A stretch of 64,000 bases of DNA, from positions 1,973,229 through 2,037,228 of the forward strand of contig NZ_NWTM01000001.1 of the NCBI RefSeq assembly GCF_004137795.1, written 5' to 3'. This DNA comes from Pectobacterium zantedeschiae. Lineage in GTDB: Bacteria > Pseudomonadota > Gammaproteobacteria > Enterobacterales > Enterobacteriaceae. Of the stretch, positions 38,705 through 48,077 are shown in pieces. Position 1 is the stretch's first letter; each line of letters starts with the position of its first letter. Both the position numbers and the translations under genes were made by a program. The notes beneath the pieces are model-generated. The model had not been told where the DNA came from and ran no database searches. It worked only from the letters and a program-made list of their open reading frames with translations.

Positions 38705-39892
38705 TTACGAATCCTTTATTATATCAGTTATTAAATTTCTTTTGTTTTCAGCATAAAAATTAACAATAGAAGAACTCATTTTTTTTAGTTCAGTACTATT
38801 ATTTATCAGTGCTTCGAGCTCATCAGCTATCTCAGCTATAGGCCTGTTTCTATCGAATGGCTTACATCCATCTCGGATTTCTATTCCTTTCATTGACTCA
38901 ATAGTACAAAAACACGGCAACCCATATGAAAGTGCTTCAACAACCTTAATCTTAATTCCAGATCCAAATATTACAGGTGATATCATAAGTCGGGCATTCC
39001 TAACCGTTTCAGTCAATAACTCTTCACTAAGAAACCCAAGAAAATGTACATTACTAACATGCTTATATGTATTACTTAATTTATTATTTCCGCCTATAAC
39101 TTGATAGCTAATATCATGTGTAAGTGGAGCTAATTCATTACAAATCCATTCAATCGCTTCTTTATTAGGGAAGTATCCCTCACCACCAATAAAAACAATA
39201 TTTTTCTTATTTTGAGAAACATCAACACCTATATCGTGAAAGGGAATAACAAAAGAACCAAGCTTAGTGTTATTTAAACCAAATATATTCTCAGCTCTAG
39301 ACTTATCAAAATCGGAAAGGAAATATATGTTTTTAAATCGACCATATATTTTCCTTTCTAATCGTTTAGTTTTAAATAGCTCTATAAGGGAGAAACATCG
39401 CTCAATGCCTTTTGTATATTTAAATCTATCTATAAATATATCTCCTTCTATGTTATGGCTAATGTGAGTGACAGAGTCAGCATAATCATTAATTAAAGCA
39501 TATGATGCAAGATGATCAGATATAATCACATCATAGTTATTTCTTTCAATTAGTGCCTTTATCTCATTTTTAGCGTTAGGATTATCTCGGACATGAACAA
39601 ACCTAGGGTTAGAGTTAAAAACATATCGAACAAAAGAAAATAACTTCTCCACTAATGTGAGTTGCTCAGCCTTTTTCCCATTCCTTTCAAATAAAAAAAA
39701 ACGTCCATTACATTTTATATGGAGAGGAAAGTCATCAATAGTAGACTTAAGGTCAACATCAAGAAAAACACAATCCAAGTGACTAATATAATCAGAATTA
39801 ACTAACGATACTAAATTTTTAAAAAAGACCTTTTTCCCGCCGCTATCTGGGTTAACCGGAAACTCAGGACATACATATAAAACTCTTTTCAT
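38705..39892 (-). CDS. Glycosyltransferase family 4
   Basis: A GT-B enzyme of 395 residues from ATG 39892 (MKRVLYVCPEFPVNPDSGG). The N-terminal domain has the glycine loop SGGKKVFFKNL; the C-terminal nucleotide domain has NIVFIGGEGYFPNKEAIEW and the GT4 signature SGIKIKVVEALSYGLPCFCT, in place of the usual E-x7-E motif. Donor and linkage cannot be read; with manB/manC in the operon a mannosyltransferase is plausible. An in-frame TTG at 39904 is a less likely start. AT-rich DNA; it abuts wzy (stop adjacent to the wzy start). Confidence 0.82.
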   Translation of the reverse strand: MKRVLYVCPEFPVNPDSGGKKVFFKNLVSLVNSDYISHLDCVFLDVDLKSTIDDFPLHIKCNGRFFLFERNGKKAEQLTLVEKLFSFVRYVFNSNPRFVHVRDNPNAKNEIKALIERNNYDVIISDHLASYALINDYADSVTHISHNIEGDIFIDRFKYTKGIERCFSLIELFKTKRLERKIYGRFKNIYFLSDFDKSRAENIFGLNNTKLGSFVIPFHDIGVDVSQNKKNIVFIGGEGYFPNKEAIEWICNELAPLTHDISYQVIGGNNKLSNTYKHVSNVHFLGFLSEELLTETVRNARLMISPVIFGSGIKIKVVEALSYGLPCFCTIESMKGIEIRDGCKPFDRNRPIAEIADELEALINNSTELKKMSSSIVNFYAENKRNLITDIIKDS

Positions 39893-39956
39893 ACTAGATA
39901 CCAAAATTAATCAATGGAGGAAAATTAATACGATAAATGAAAATTCAATAAAAATA

Positions 39957-40913
39957 CTAGCGATTATTAAAAAATTTCAATCGAGCAAAAAAGCTTATCA
40001 ACTTGATAAAAGACCGACTAAAGATGCCAACAGATTTTGTTGATTCTTCCAGCCCCCAAATACAATTAACAGAGTGTTTTTGCATTTGCATTAATGTATA
40101 TATCGTATGCCTCATGATTTTTGGTACTTTTTTCGAATCTATTAAATAATTCCTTAGTAAATTAGATTTGTAAATGAACGCATCCTGCACTTCTTTTTTC
40201 ATACTTTCATTTTCATTAATTCTATATACGGCAACCTTATCATTTAACTTGAGAATACCGCTTATAGAGGTCGTCCATCGACACCAAAACTCATAGTCAG
40301 CTACAGGGGCCCAATCAGCAATAAACCCGCCAAGAGCAATACTTTTTTTCCGATCCATGACAACAGAAAGGGTACCATTAAAGCGATTTGATATAAAAAA
40401 ATCAATTTTCGAATAATACTTTTTTTGGCGTATATTATTCGATACATTATTTATTTTTTCGCTTTTTTTCAATCTCTCATCTGATATGTAACTATCGAAA
40501 CCAAAAATAGGAATACTCCCTTCGGTCATATCAGGAAACATTCTATTTATAGCGACCGAAAAATTATCTTTAAACACATCATCGTCATGTAATATAGTAA
40601 TATACTTTCCTTTTGCTAAAGAAAGGCATTGATTCCAATTGCCAAACATCCCTAAGTTTTCATGGTTTATTACATACTTAAACCTACCTAATTTTTTATT
40701 TTTAGCGATGAACTCATGACGTTCTTTTAACTCAATAGAATTATTATCAACAATAATAACTTCAACTGGAAAAATAAAGTTTTGAATAAAACAACTTTTT
40801 AATGTTTCATTCAATAGAGCAAATCGATTATATGTCGGTATTGCTATTGTCAGAAGAAACTCATCCTCATCATTATAAGAATTAAAAAAAACCGAATAAT
40901 TATCATTCATCAT
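39957..40913 (-). CDS. Glycosyltransferase family 2 (abequosyltransferase-like group)
   Basis: A 318-residue GT-A enzyme: LTIAIPTYNRFALLNETLKS, VEVIIVDNNS, NHENLGMFGNWNQCLSLAKG and the metal motif LHDDDVF. The NxGxxxNWNxC segment is common in a GT2 group that includes transferases of 3,6-dideoxyhexoses in Salmonella and Yersinia O-antigens, so it is a candidate for the ascarylosyltransferase; this is inference. It follows wzx by 18 bp. AT-rich DNA. Confidence 0.8.
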   Translation of the reverse strand: MMNDNYSVFFNSYNDEDEFLLTIAIPTYNRFALLNETLKSCFIQNFIFPVEVIIVDNNSIELKERHEFIAKNKKLGRFKYVINHENLGMFGNWNQCLSLAKGKYITILHDDDVFKDNFSVAINRMFPDMTEGSIPIFGFDSYISDERLKKSEKINNVSNNIRQKKYYSKIDFFISNRFNGTLSVVMDRKKSIALGGFIADWAPVADYEFWCRWTTSISGILKLNDKVAVYRINENESMKKEVQDAFIYKSNLLRNYLIDSKKVPKIMRHTIYTLMQMQKHSVNCIWGLEESTKSVGIFSRSFIKLISFFARLKFFNNR

Positions 40914-40931
40914 AACGCTCTTTCTTTAAAT

Positions 40932-42263
40932 TCATTTAACATGAAAATCTTTATATATCATATATGGCCATTTCCAGTTGTTATATAAAAGTTGAATAAC
41001 ACCTGGTATAACAATCAAGAAATACATTGACGGTGAAAAAAAACGCATCGAAACATATATCAATAATACAATCACAATACCTGATATCAATGCTGGATAT
41101 AAAAAAGGCACTGTGTTTTTAGTTGTTATATAAGTGGCTGCTATAGTATGGTTTAGTTCCAGCGCCCCAAAACAGAAAATTAACAGAAGAGCACTTTTGG
41201 ATGGCAGGTGACTTCCTTCTTTCAGAAAAGAAAGAAAATAACTACCTAGTGTCACCGAAAAAAAAGCCACAATAAAAAAAATCAGTAATGAACGTAACAG
41301 TACTTTTTTGTACAAGAACCAATTTTCACTAGAATCATTCACGTGTGTCATAGCAAACTTGGGTATATTTAAATTAAAATACACTTGTGATATCGCCATA
41401 TTGACACTTAAAACTTGCATAGCAATAGCAAATGATGTTAAATCTTGACTATTTAAATAAACTCCCCCGATGAAAATAGATGCTTTATTTATAAGATATG
41501 CGCCAAATGTAACAGCACCTAATCTAAAGGAATTTGGTATCATCGCTGATAAAACTGATTTAGTTTTATCATTTCCATCATGTAATAAAAACGGTTCATT
41601 CCTTAGAGCATATATACAATAAACCCGACCAAGAAGAACCCCCAAAAGATATGAGATAGCTAATGACAAAACACTTTTTGTTATTATCAACCCAAAAATA
41701 CTAAATATTATCCACGCAGTCTTTATAATTATATTTGATACATTGCTCTCATAAATTTTATTTACACCCATCAGTATGGGGTTTAAATATAAATAATATA
41801 TATTTAAAACAAAACCAATAACAAAGATCGCCCATAAACACCATACATTTGGAATATCTGATTTAATAGTAAAACCATGAATATAATATGTACCAAGTAA
41901 AAGCAAAAGGCTAAAAGCCACTGTAGATATTGTCCTATATATCTTTTTCGATGATATATATATATCACCCAGCAACATATCATTCCTTTTGTTTAACTTA
42001 CTATTATCACCTAATGAAAACCCTTCTGATACTATTTTATCCGCACCATTATAAGCGTAAGAAACCGCTCTTAATATTGTTGGCGAAAAACCAAAATCGA
42101 GAACCCCAGTAAAACTAATTACAGCTAAAATAATCATCCAAAAAGCAACTTGCTCCTGAGGCAAATAGGCCAACATAAAAGGTAGCAAAAGAACCCCATA
42201 ACCTATACTAAGTATTTGAGACAAATACCCAGTAATGATCTGCTTTTTTCCTACACTATGCAT
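40932..42263 (-). CDS. wzx: Wzx-type polysaccharide flippase
   Basis: A 443-residue membrane protein of the MOP/MATE superfamily with about twelve hydrophobic segments; the N-terminus KKQIITGYLSQILSIGYGVL and GVLDFGFSPTILRAVSYAYNG are family features. It should flip the undecaprenyl-linked repeat unit to the periplasm for Wzy. A long cytoplasmic loop after the second or third segment (SEGFSLGDNSKLNKRND) is somewhat unusual. It lies between a GT2 gene and the ascarylose genes. Confidence 0.88.
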   Translation of the reverse strand: MHSVGKKQIITGYLSQILSIGYGVLLLPFMLAYLPQEQVAFWMIILAVISFTGVLDFGFSPTILRAVSYAYNGADKIVSEGFSLGDNSKLNKRNDMLLGDIYISSKKIYRTISTVAFSLLLLLGTYYIHGFTIKSDIPNVWCLWAIFVIGFVLNIYYLYLNPILMGVNKIYESNVSNIIIKTAWIIFSIFGLIITKSVLSLAISYLLGVLLGRVYCIYALRNEPFLLHDGNDKTKSVLSAMIPNSFRLGAVTFGAYLINKASIFIGGVYLNSQDLTSFAIAMQVLSVNMAISQVYFNLNIPKFAMTHVNDSSENWFLYKKVLLRSLLIFFIVAFFSVTLGSYFLSFLKEGSHLPSKSALLLIFCFGALELNHTIAATYITTKNTVPFLYPALISGIVIVLLIYVSMRFFSPSMYFLIVIPGVIQLLYNNWKWPYMIYKDFHVK

Positions 42264-42273
42264 AATAAAAATA

Positions 42274-42804
42274 TTACCATGATTTTAATAATGGAAAATT
42301 TAAATCTCTTTGTGAGATTATGTATTTCACATCCTTACCATTCCAATCAAAACCAAAGCTATCCCAGCGAATACCTGAGTCATGATCAGGAGCATGAACC
42401 GTGGACGTCATATAAACCATTGTTGCACTTTCCGATAAAGCCAGAAATCCATGAGCATAACCTCGGCCAATGTACAGTGCATTTGCTTTTTCCGACGACA
42501 GTGTCGTTGAAAAATACTCTCCAAATGTCTTTGAACCGATACGAATATCTACAACGACATCCAAAATTTCGCCACTAACACAATAAACCAATTTTGTATG
42601 ATCATAAGGTGGAAGTTGAAAGTGCATTCCTCGCAGTACCCCCTTATGTGAAGTTGAATAAAAACTCTCTGTAAAATCCCCCTCTAATCCATTTTCAATA
42701 AAAGTCGGAGCATGAAAAGTTTTAACAAAAAAACCACGTTCATCTTTAAATAATTTATTATCTATCTCGTAGATGCCATCTAGATTTGTAGCATTTATTT
42801 TCAC
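42274..42804 (-). CDS. ascE: RmlC-like epimerase, probable CDP-3,6-dideoxyhexulose 5-epimerase AscE
   Basis: A 176-residue cupin of the RmlC family: FKDERGFFVKTFHAPTF, RGMHFQLPPYDHTKLVYCVSG, GYAHGFLALSESATMVYMTS. It differs from the true RmlC at 31331 and lies directly after a CDP-sugar reductase and the ddh/asc genes, so it most likely inverts C5 of the CDP-3,6-dideoxy-4-hexulose to give the L-series, the step that leads to ascarylose. I choose GTG 42804 as start: GGAGG lies six bases before it and it falls just after the stop of the upstream gene; the frame is open ten codons further from a TTG. Confidence 0.75.
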   Translation of the reverse strand: MKINATNLDGIYEIDNKLFKDERGFFVKTFHAPTFIENGLEGDFTESFYSTSHKGVLRGMHFQLPPYDHTKLVYCVSGEILDVVVDIRIGSKTFGEYFSTTLSSEKANALYIGRGYAHGFLALSESATMVYMTSTVHAPDHDSGIRWDSFGFDWNGKDVKYIISQRDLNFPLLKSW

Positions 42805-42805
42805 T

Positions 42806-43717
42806 TCATCCCTCCAAATCTTTGTAGTAATCAATTGTCCTACTAATGCCCTGATGTATTGTATACTTGGGAGACCAATTCAACTCAGATTGCAGCGTAG
42901 AAATATCAGCATACGCTATAGGAATATCATTTTCCGATGGTTCGCCCCACTCCTTATCAACCGTTTTGCAGAGATGTTGTTCTATTATAGAAATAAGTTC
43001 CCTGATGCTGATAGCGCGGCCAGAACCTAGATTGTATACTCGATACCCCCTCTCCCCCTCAAAACTTTTAACACCAGAAATATAAGCACTAACAACGTCA
43101 CTTATATAAATAGGGTCAATTTTTTGCAATCCATCAGAAAGAGAAACCTTATCTCCTCTCAATGATTTCTGAATAACCGTAGGTATCAATTTGGTATTAT
43201 CTTTTTCACCATAAGGTGAAAAAATTCTAAAGGTTATCGATGGAACACTATCCTGATAAGTTTTTAGGATATGCTGAAAAGCAAGCTTAGTTTTCGCATA
43301 AAAATTAAATGCTTTTTCGCTGGCATTTACTGAAACTGGTTGCTGGCTACAATCAAGCTCAAAAAACGTTCCAGTATTAATAAACCCTTTAACTCTATAT
43401 TTTTCACACAATCCCAATAAAGCTGTGGGAAACGTAACATTAGAATTCATTTGGTCGATAAAATCATTCTCGTTATCAAATTTTCGATATAAGGTCGCTA
43501 GATGTATCATATAATCAATCTTATGTTGCGAAAATGCAGAGTCGAGAGGAACTCTATCAATATCGTAAAATATTATTTCTGATTTTATTTCTTGCAAACG
43601 CCATAAATCAGACGTAGAACGCTTATAGCCAATTACACAGAAGCCCTCTTTTATAAGGGCCTCTGCTACATGACTACCGATGAAACCTGTAATTCCGGTA
43701 ATCAATACTTTCTTCAT
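42806..43717 (-). CDS. ascF: NAD-dependent epimerase/reductase, probable CDP-ascarylose synthase AscF
   Basis: A 303-residue extended SDR protein with LITGITGFIGSHVAEALI (GxxGxxG), the TGTFFEL segment and Y-x3-K in FYAKTKLAF. The sequence class is that of CDP-abequose/paratose/ascarylose synthases, which reduce C4 of the CDP-3,6-dideoxyhexulose. Because an epimerase gene follows and the complete ddh set precedes it, L-ascarylose is the best reading; abequose or paratose synthase is the alternative. It is one base after ascC's stop and overlaps nothing if ascE starts at 42804. Confidence 0.72.
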   Translation of the reverse strand: MKKVLITGITGFIGSHVAEALIKEGFCVIGYKRSTSDLWRLQEIKSEIIFYDIDRVPLDSAFSQHKIDYMIHLATLYRKFDNENDFIDQMNSNVTFPTALLGLCEKYRVKGFINTGTFFELDCSQQPVSVNASEKAFNFYAKTKLAFQHILKTYQDSVPSITFRIFSPYGEKDNTKLIPTVIQKSLRGDKVSLSDGLQKIDPIYISDVVSAYISGVKSFEGERGYRVYNLGSGRAISIRELISIIEQHLCKTVDKEWGEPSENDIPIAYADISTLQSELNWSPKYTIHQGISRTIDYYKDLEG

Positions 43718-43718
43718 G

Positions 43719-45032
43719 TTAAAAATTCAACCCAAAGAATTCTTCAAATTTTCCGATCACAAAATCCAAATGTTCAGTATCTAATCCCGGATAAATGCCG
43801 ATCCAGAAAGTCTGGTTCATGATACGGTCAGTATTGGTTAATTCACCGACAACACGGTATTTCACGCCTTCAAAATAAGGCTGACGAGTCAGGTTACCCG
43901 CAAACAACAAACGTGTGCCAATTTTTGCATCGTCCAGAAATTTAACCAGATCGACACGATTAATACCGCTTTCTTCTTTAAGGGTAATCGGAAAACCGAA
44001 CCATGAAGGCTCAGAATTTGGCGTAGCTTCAGGTAACTCAATGAATTCTTCGCATGATGCAAGGCCTGCTTTCAGGTATTCAAAATTGGCATTACGCTTC
44101 GCAACGAAATCCGGCAAGCGATCCATTTGCGCCAGGCCACATGCAGCTTGCATGTCCGAGATTTTTAGGTTGTACCCGACATGTGAATAGGTATATTTAT
44201 GGTCATAGCCAAAAGGCAGGGAACCTAATTTCTGGCCAAATCGATTATTACAGGTGTTATCACAGCCCGGCTCACAGTAGCAATCACGTCCCCAATCGCG
44301 GAAAGATTCAGTGATCGTTTTCAATTCGGATGAATTAGTAAAGACGGCACCGCCTTCGCCCATAGTAATATGGTGCGCAGGGTAGAAACTTACGGTAGCA
44401 ATGTCACCAAATGTGCCAACGATCTGACCGTTGTATTTGGCACCCAACGCATCACAGCAGTCTTCAATCAGCCAGAGATTGTATTTATCGGCAATTCTCT
44501 TAACTTCAGATAAATCAAACACATTCCCCAGAGTATGGGCGATCATAATCGCACGGGTTTTATCACTGATTGCCGCTTCAATTTTACAGGGGTCGATATT
44601 GTAAGTAGGAATATGAACATCAACAAAAACAGGAATCAGGCCATACTGAATCGATGGGTTAACCGTGGTTGGAAACCCTGCAGCAACAGTAATCACTTCG
44701 TCACCCGCCTTTAACGCACGATCACCCAGTTTCGGGGACGTCAGCGTAGCCAGAGCCAGAAGGTTAGCGGCAGAACCTGATACTGTCGTCAGGACATGTT
44801 TTACACCAAGGAATTCACCCAAACGGCGTTCAAATTCACGGTTAAAACGCCCTGTTGTCAGCCAGCCATCCAGACAAGCATCAACCATCATTTTGATTTC
44901 TGGAGCACCGATCACTTTGCCCGCAGGAGGGATGATACTTTCACCAGCCAAAAATACTTTGGAGGCAAAAGCCTGGTTAGCATATTGTTCGACCAGTTTA
45001 GCGATGTCTTCTCTTAGGTTTTGGGTGCTCAT
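43719..45032 (-). CDS. ascC: CDP-4-keto-6-deoxy-D-glucose 3-dehydrase (E1)
   Basis: A PMP-dependent, iron-sulfur dehydrase that removes the C3 hydroxyl. The 437-residue aminotransferase-fold protein has histidine instead of the PLP lysine: H220-H221 in [12 protein letters not shown], the hallmark of E1 (RfbH/DdhC/AscC). Cysteines C251, C253, C257 and C261 ([13 protein letters not shown]) form the [2Fe-2S] site. The start ATG 45032 shares one base with the stop of ascB (TGATG), so translation is coupled. Works with AscD (E3). Confidence 0.93.
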   Translation of the reverse strand: MSTQNLREDIAKLVEQYANQAFASKVFLAGESIIPPAGKVIGAPEIKMMVDACLDGWLTTGRFNREFERRLGEFLGVKHVLTTVSGSAANLLALATLTSPKLGDRALKAGDEVITVAAGFPTTVNPSIQYGLIPVFVDVHIPTYNIDPCKIEAAISDKTRAIMIAHTLGNVFDLSEVKRIADKYNLWLIEDCCDALGAKYNGQIVGTFGDIATVSFYPAHHITMGEGGAVFTNSSELKTITESFRDWGRDCYCEPGCDNTCNNRFGQKLGSLPFGYDHKYTYSHVGYNLKISDMQAACGLAQMDRLPDFVAKRNANFEYLKAGLASCEEFIELPEATPNSEPSWFGFPITLKEESGINRVDLVKFLDDAKIGTRLLFAGNLTRQPYFEGVKYRVVGELTNTDRIMNQTFWIGIYPGLDTEHLDFVIGKFEEFFGLNF

Positions 45033-46138
45033 CAATAGTGACCTTTATCGTTTTGAGTTTTCATATAATCATGTATTTCATTTAACGTAATCTGGCGCAT
45101 ATCTGCACCAGCTAACCAAGCTTTGTGCCACGTGACAATGCGGTTCAGCGTCTCTTCAAGCCGCCATACTGGTGCCCAATTCAAACGCATTTTAGCCTTG
45201 GAACAATCTAGCTTCAGATAGTGTGCTTCGTGGGGGTGTTCACCATCATCCAGAATCCATGATGCATCCTTGCCCCACGCACCAACCATCTTTTCAACAA
45301 TCCATTGAACCGGTTGGGCATCTTCATCTAACGGTCCAAAGTTCCAGCCCTCTGCATACTCCGTACCATTTACATAAAGCGCCTGCGCGGCACAAAGATA
45401 TCCAGATAGGGGTTCAAGTACATGCTGCCAAGGACGGATCGCGTGCGGATTGCGAATCAGCACAGGGCGTTGCTCTTCAAACGCTTTAAGGATATCAGGA
45501 ATAAGACGATCGAGGGCCCAGTCACCGCCGCCGATCACATTACCCGCTCTGACAGAAGCCAGCGCACAACCATGTTTCTGATATTTATCAGCATTAAAGT
45601 ATGACTGTCGATATGCTGCGGCGACTAATTCAGCACAGCCTTTACTGTTGCTGTAAGGATCATAACCGCCCATGGGCTCATTCTCACGATATCCCCAGAC
45701 CCACTCTTTATTTTCGTAGCATTTATCACTGGTAATATTGACTACCGCTTTAACGCCACCGATTTTACGCACCGCTTCCAGCAAATGCACGGTCCCCATG
45801 ACATTCGTAGCGTAAGTATCGACAGGAATATCGTATGAAAGTCTGACAAGCGGCTGAGCCGCCATATGGAAAATAATTTCAGGACCGAATGCTCTGATAC
45901 TTTCTTCCATTTTCTGGTAATCACGGATATCCCCAATGTCACTGGACATTCCTTTTTCAACACAGGCAGCTTGGTAGATAGATGGCTCGGTAGGTGGTTG
46001 CAACGCATACCCCTTTACCTCTGCCCCCATGCTCTGTAGCCACAGGCATAACCAACTACCTTTGAAGCCAGTATGCCCTGTTACGAAGACTTTTTTTCCT
46101 TGCCAAAATGCTGAATTTATCACGCTGCTTACTCCCAT
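45032..46138 (-). CDS. ascB: CDP-glucose 4,6-dehydratase
   Basis: Converts CDP-glucose to CDP-4-keto-6-deoxyglucose. The extended SDR protein has [18 protein letters not shown] near the N-terminus, [26 protein letters not shown]-like active-site Thr/Ser and Y-x3-K in YDPYSNSKG, and matches RfbG/DdhB throughout ([27 protein letters not shown]). Start is uncertain: ATG 46138 (10-bp overlap with ascA) or the GTG at 46123. Coupled to ascC at its stop. Confidence 0.94.
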   Translation of the reverse strand: MGVSSVINSAFWQGKKVFVTGHTGFKGSWLCLWLQSMGAEVKGYALQPPTEPSIYQAACVEKGMSSDIGDIRDYQKMEESIRAFGPEIIFHMAAQPLVRLSYDIPVDTYATNVMGTVHLLEAVRKIGGVKAVVNITSDKCYENKEWVWGYRENEPMGGYDPYSNSKGCAELVAAAYRQSYFNADKYQKHGCALASVRAGNVIGGGDWALDRLIPDILKAFEEQRPVLIRNPHAIRPWQHVLEPLSGYLCAAQALYVNGTEYAEGWNFGPLDEDAQPVQWIVEKMVGAWGKDASWILDDGEHPHEAHYLKLDCSKAKMRLNWAPVWRLEETLNRIVTWHKAWLAGADMRQITLNEIHDYMKTQNDKGHY

Positions 46139-46902
46139 TTTTTCCAAGGAGCTTCACCATTTTGCCAAAGTTCATCAAGAAGCATTTTGTCTCTTAACGT
46201 ATCCATTGGCTGCCAAAAACCCGTGTACTCATAAGCCATCAGCTCACCCTGTGCGGCCAGAGTCATCAGAGGTGATTGTTCCCAAACGCTGCTATCACCA
46301 TCAATCAAATCTAACACCTTAGGTGACAGAACAAAGAAGCCGCCATTAATCAAGGCACCATCGCCTTTTGGTTTTTCTTTAAAACTTTTCACCTGTCCCT
46401 GAGATAATTCAAGGGCTCCGAAACGGCCAGGCGGTAATGTCGCAGTTAATGTGGCAAGTTTGCCATGGCGTTTATGGAAGGCGATCGTATCTTGAATATC
46501 GAGGCCACATACACCGTCACCGTAGGTAAAGCAAAAGCACTCATCATCTTTAATATATTCAGAAACGCGGCGTAGTCGGCCTCCAGTCATGGAGTGATCG
46601 CCGGTATCGACGAGCGTAACCTTCCAGGGCTCGGCACGTTTTTGAAGCACCGTCATTTCATTATCCTTCATATTGAAGGTAATATCAGACATGTGCAGGA
46701 AATAATTCGCAAAATACTCCTTAATAACATATCCCTTATATCCACAGCATATGATGAATTCATTTATGCCATGATAAGAGTACATCTTCATGATATGCCA
46801 TAAGATAGGTTTCCCACCAATTTCAACCATGGGCTTAGGCTTAGTCACCGTTTCTTCGCTCAGCCTAGTACCTAACCCACCTGCAAGTATCACCGCTTTC
46901 AT
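46129..46902 (-). CDS. ascA: Glucose-1-phosphate cytidylyltransferase
   Basis: Makes CDP-glucose from CTP and glucose-1-P, first step to CDP-3,6-dideoxyhexoses. The 257-residue protein has [20 protein letters not shown], the diagnostic N-terminus of RfbF/DdhA, with GDGVCGLDI metal-site region and [26 protein letters not shown] precedes ATG 46902. It follows ascD by 93 bp and overlaps ascB. Confidence 0.95.
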   Translation of the reverse strand: MKAVILAGGLGTRLSEETVTKPKPMVEIGGKPILWHIMKMYSYHGINEFIICCGYKGYVIKEYFANYFLHMSDITFNMKDNEMTVLQKRAEPWKVTLVDTGDHSMTGGRLRRVSEYIKDDECFCFTYGDGVCGLDIQDTIAFHKRHGKLATLTATLPPGRFGALELSQGQVKSFKEKPKGDGALINGGFFVLSPKVLDLIDGDSSVWEQSPLMTLAAQGELMAYEYTGFWQPMDTLRDKMLLDELWQNGEAPWKKWE

Positions 46903-46995
46903 GGAACGCTCCTAGTTGGTCCCTACTCTTTAATTTTTTGCCATATACAGATGACAAATAATACATTCGGTATATCTTTCTTAATCACTTATTAT

Positions 46996-47955
46996 TCAAC
47001 CAGATACTACAAAGGCATCTGAATAAAAATTAGCGGTAGGAAGTCCCTTTTCAATCAATAATGCTTTTGCCGACTCAATCATTGATTGGCTTCCACAGGC
47101 ATAGACACTGGCTGTATTCAAGTCACCAATATCAGCGATAACAAACTCCTGAACATAGCCGTATCTTCCATTCCAACCCTCTTCAGGTTGAGACAAAACC
47201 AGATTGCATTTAACATTAGCGTGCTGGCTTTCCCATAGCTCAACAGAAGGATCATAGAACAAACTACTTTTTCTATTTCCCCAATAAATATAAATATCTC
47301 GTTGAACACCATTATTAAGCAAGTCAGTAACAATGGACTTTATCGGTGCAAATCCAGTACCCGTTGCAAGAAATATTATTGGCCCAGAGCTTTCATTATT
47401 CCGATAAAAAAAGGTGCCTTTGGGCCCTTCAAGCTGCATTAATTGGTTAGCGGATAAATTACTAAATACCTTGCTACTCATAGCACCATTTTCTACACGC
47501 TTTAAATGAAGTTCAATTTTGCTATTATTTTTCGGAATAGAGGCAATAGAGTAACTCCTGGTTATTCCTTGATACTTAAGATCAAGATACTGCCCAGGCA
47601 AGAATATAAGGTTAGCTGTAGGTGGTAAACGCAGCGTAATAATTACAATATCCTCATGAGGATATTCGATAGAATCAACCTTGCACGGTGCGGTTTTACT
47701 TTTAATATTCGCCAGTTCAGGATAGTACTCCGCCTCTAGGGTCATATCACAGTCAGGCTTTACCTGACAAGTCAAAATAGTAGTAAGGATTTCACCTTGA
47801 GGACTAAGAATATGGGCTTCACAAGCGTTACACGAACCATTTTTACAGCTATGTTCCAGAACAATTCCTTGATCTATTGCTGCATCTAAAATTGTTTTTT
47901 CTGATCCACATTCAAAAACAACACCAGAAGGCATTAATGTGATTTTATTCGTCAT
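46996..47955 (-). CDS. ascD: CDP-6-deoxy-delta-3,4-glucoseen reductase (E3)
   Basis: A 319-residue FAD/[2Fe-2S] reductase that passes electrons from NADH to E1. Residues 1 to about 90 are a plant-type ferredoxin domain with cysteines in SCKNGSCNAC and a distal LTCQ; then an FAD domain (RSYSIAS) and an NAD domain (GTGFAPIKSI, YACGSQSMI, ending in F-Y-S-D-A-F). Same plan as RfbI/DdhD/AscD. ATG 47955 is chosen over an in-frame TTG at 47967; neither has a strong ribosome site. It heads the ascarylose gene set. Confidence 0.93.
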   Translation of the reverse strand: MTNKITLMPSGVVFECGSEKTILDAAIDQGIVLEHSCKNGSCNACEAHILSPQGEILTTILTCQVKPDCDMTLEAEYYPELANIKSKTAPCKVDSIEYPHEDIVIITLRLPPTANLIFLPGQYLDLKYQGITRSYSIASIPKNNSKIELHLKRVENGAMSSKVFSNLSANQLMQLEGPKGTFFYRNNESSGPIIFLATGTGFAPIKSIVTDLLNNGVQRDIYIYWGNRKSSLFYDPSVELWESQHANVKCNLVLSQPEEGWNGRYGYVQEFVIADIGDLNTASVYACGSQSMIESAKALLIEKGLPTANFYSDAFVVSG

Positions 47956-48077
47956 AATGGAAGCCAACTATTATTTATATTTTCGGCTAAATTCAGTTAG
48001 TCGATTTAGCACTAATTACAAATATGAAAAATGCCACTGATATTATCTTCTCAATGTCTATTTCATTTGAGAAATCA

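Noticed and set aside
42274-42834. Upstream TTG start for the RmlC-like epimerase
   Set aside because: It would overlap the preceding gene by 29 bp and lacks a ribosome site, while GTG 42804 has GGAGG at good spacing right after that gene's stop.
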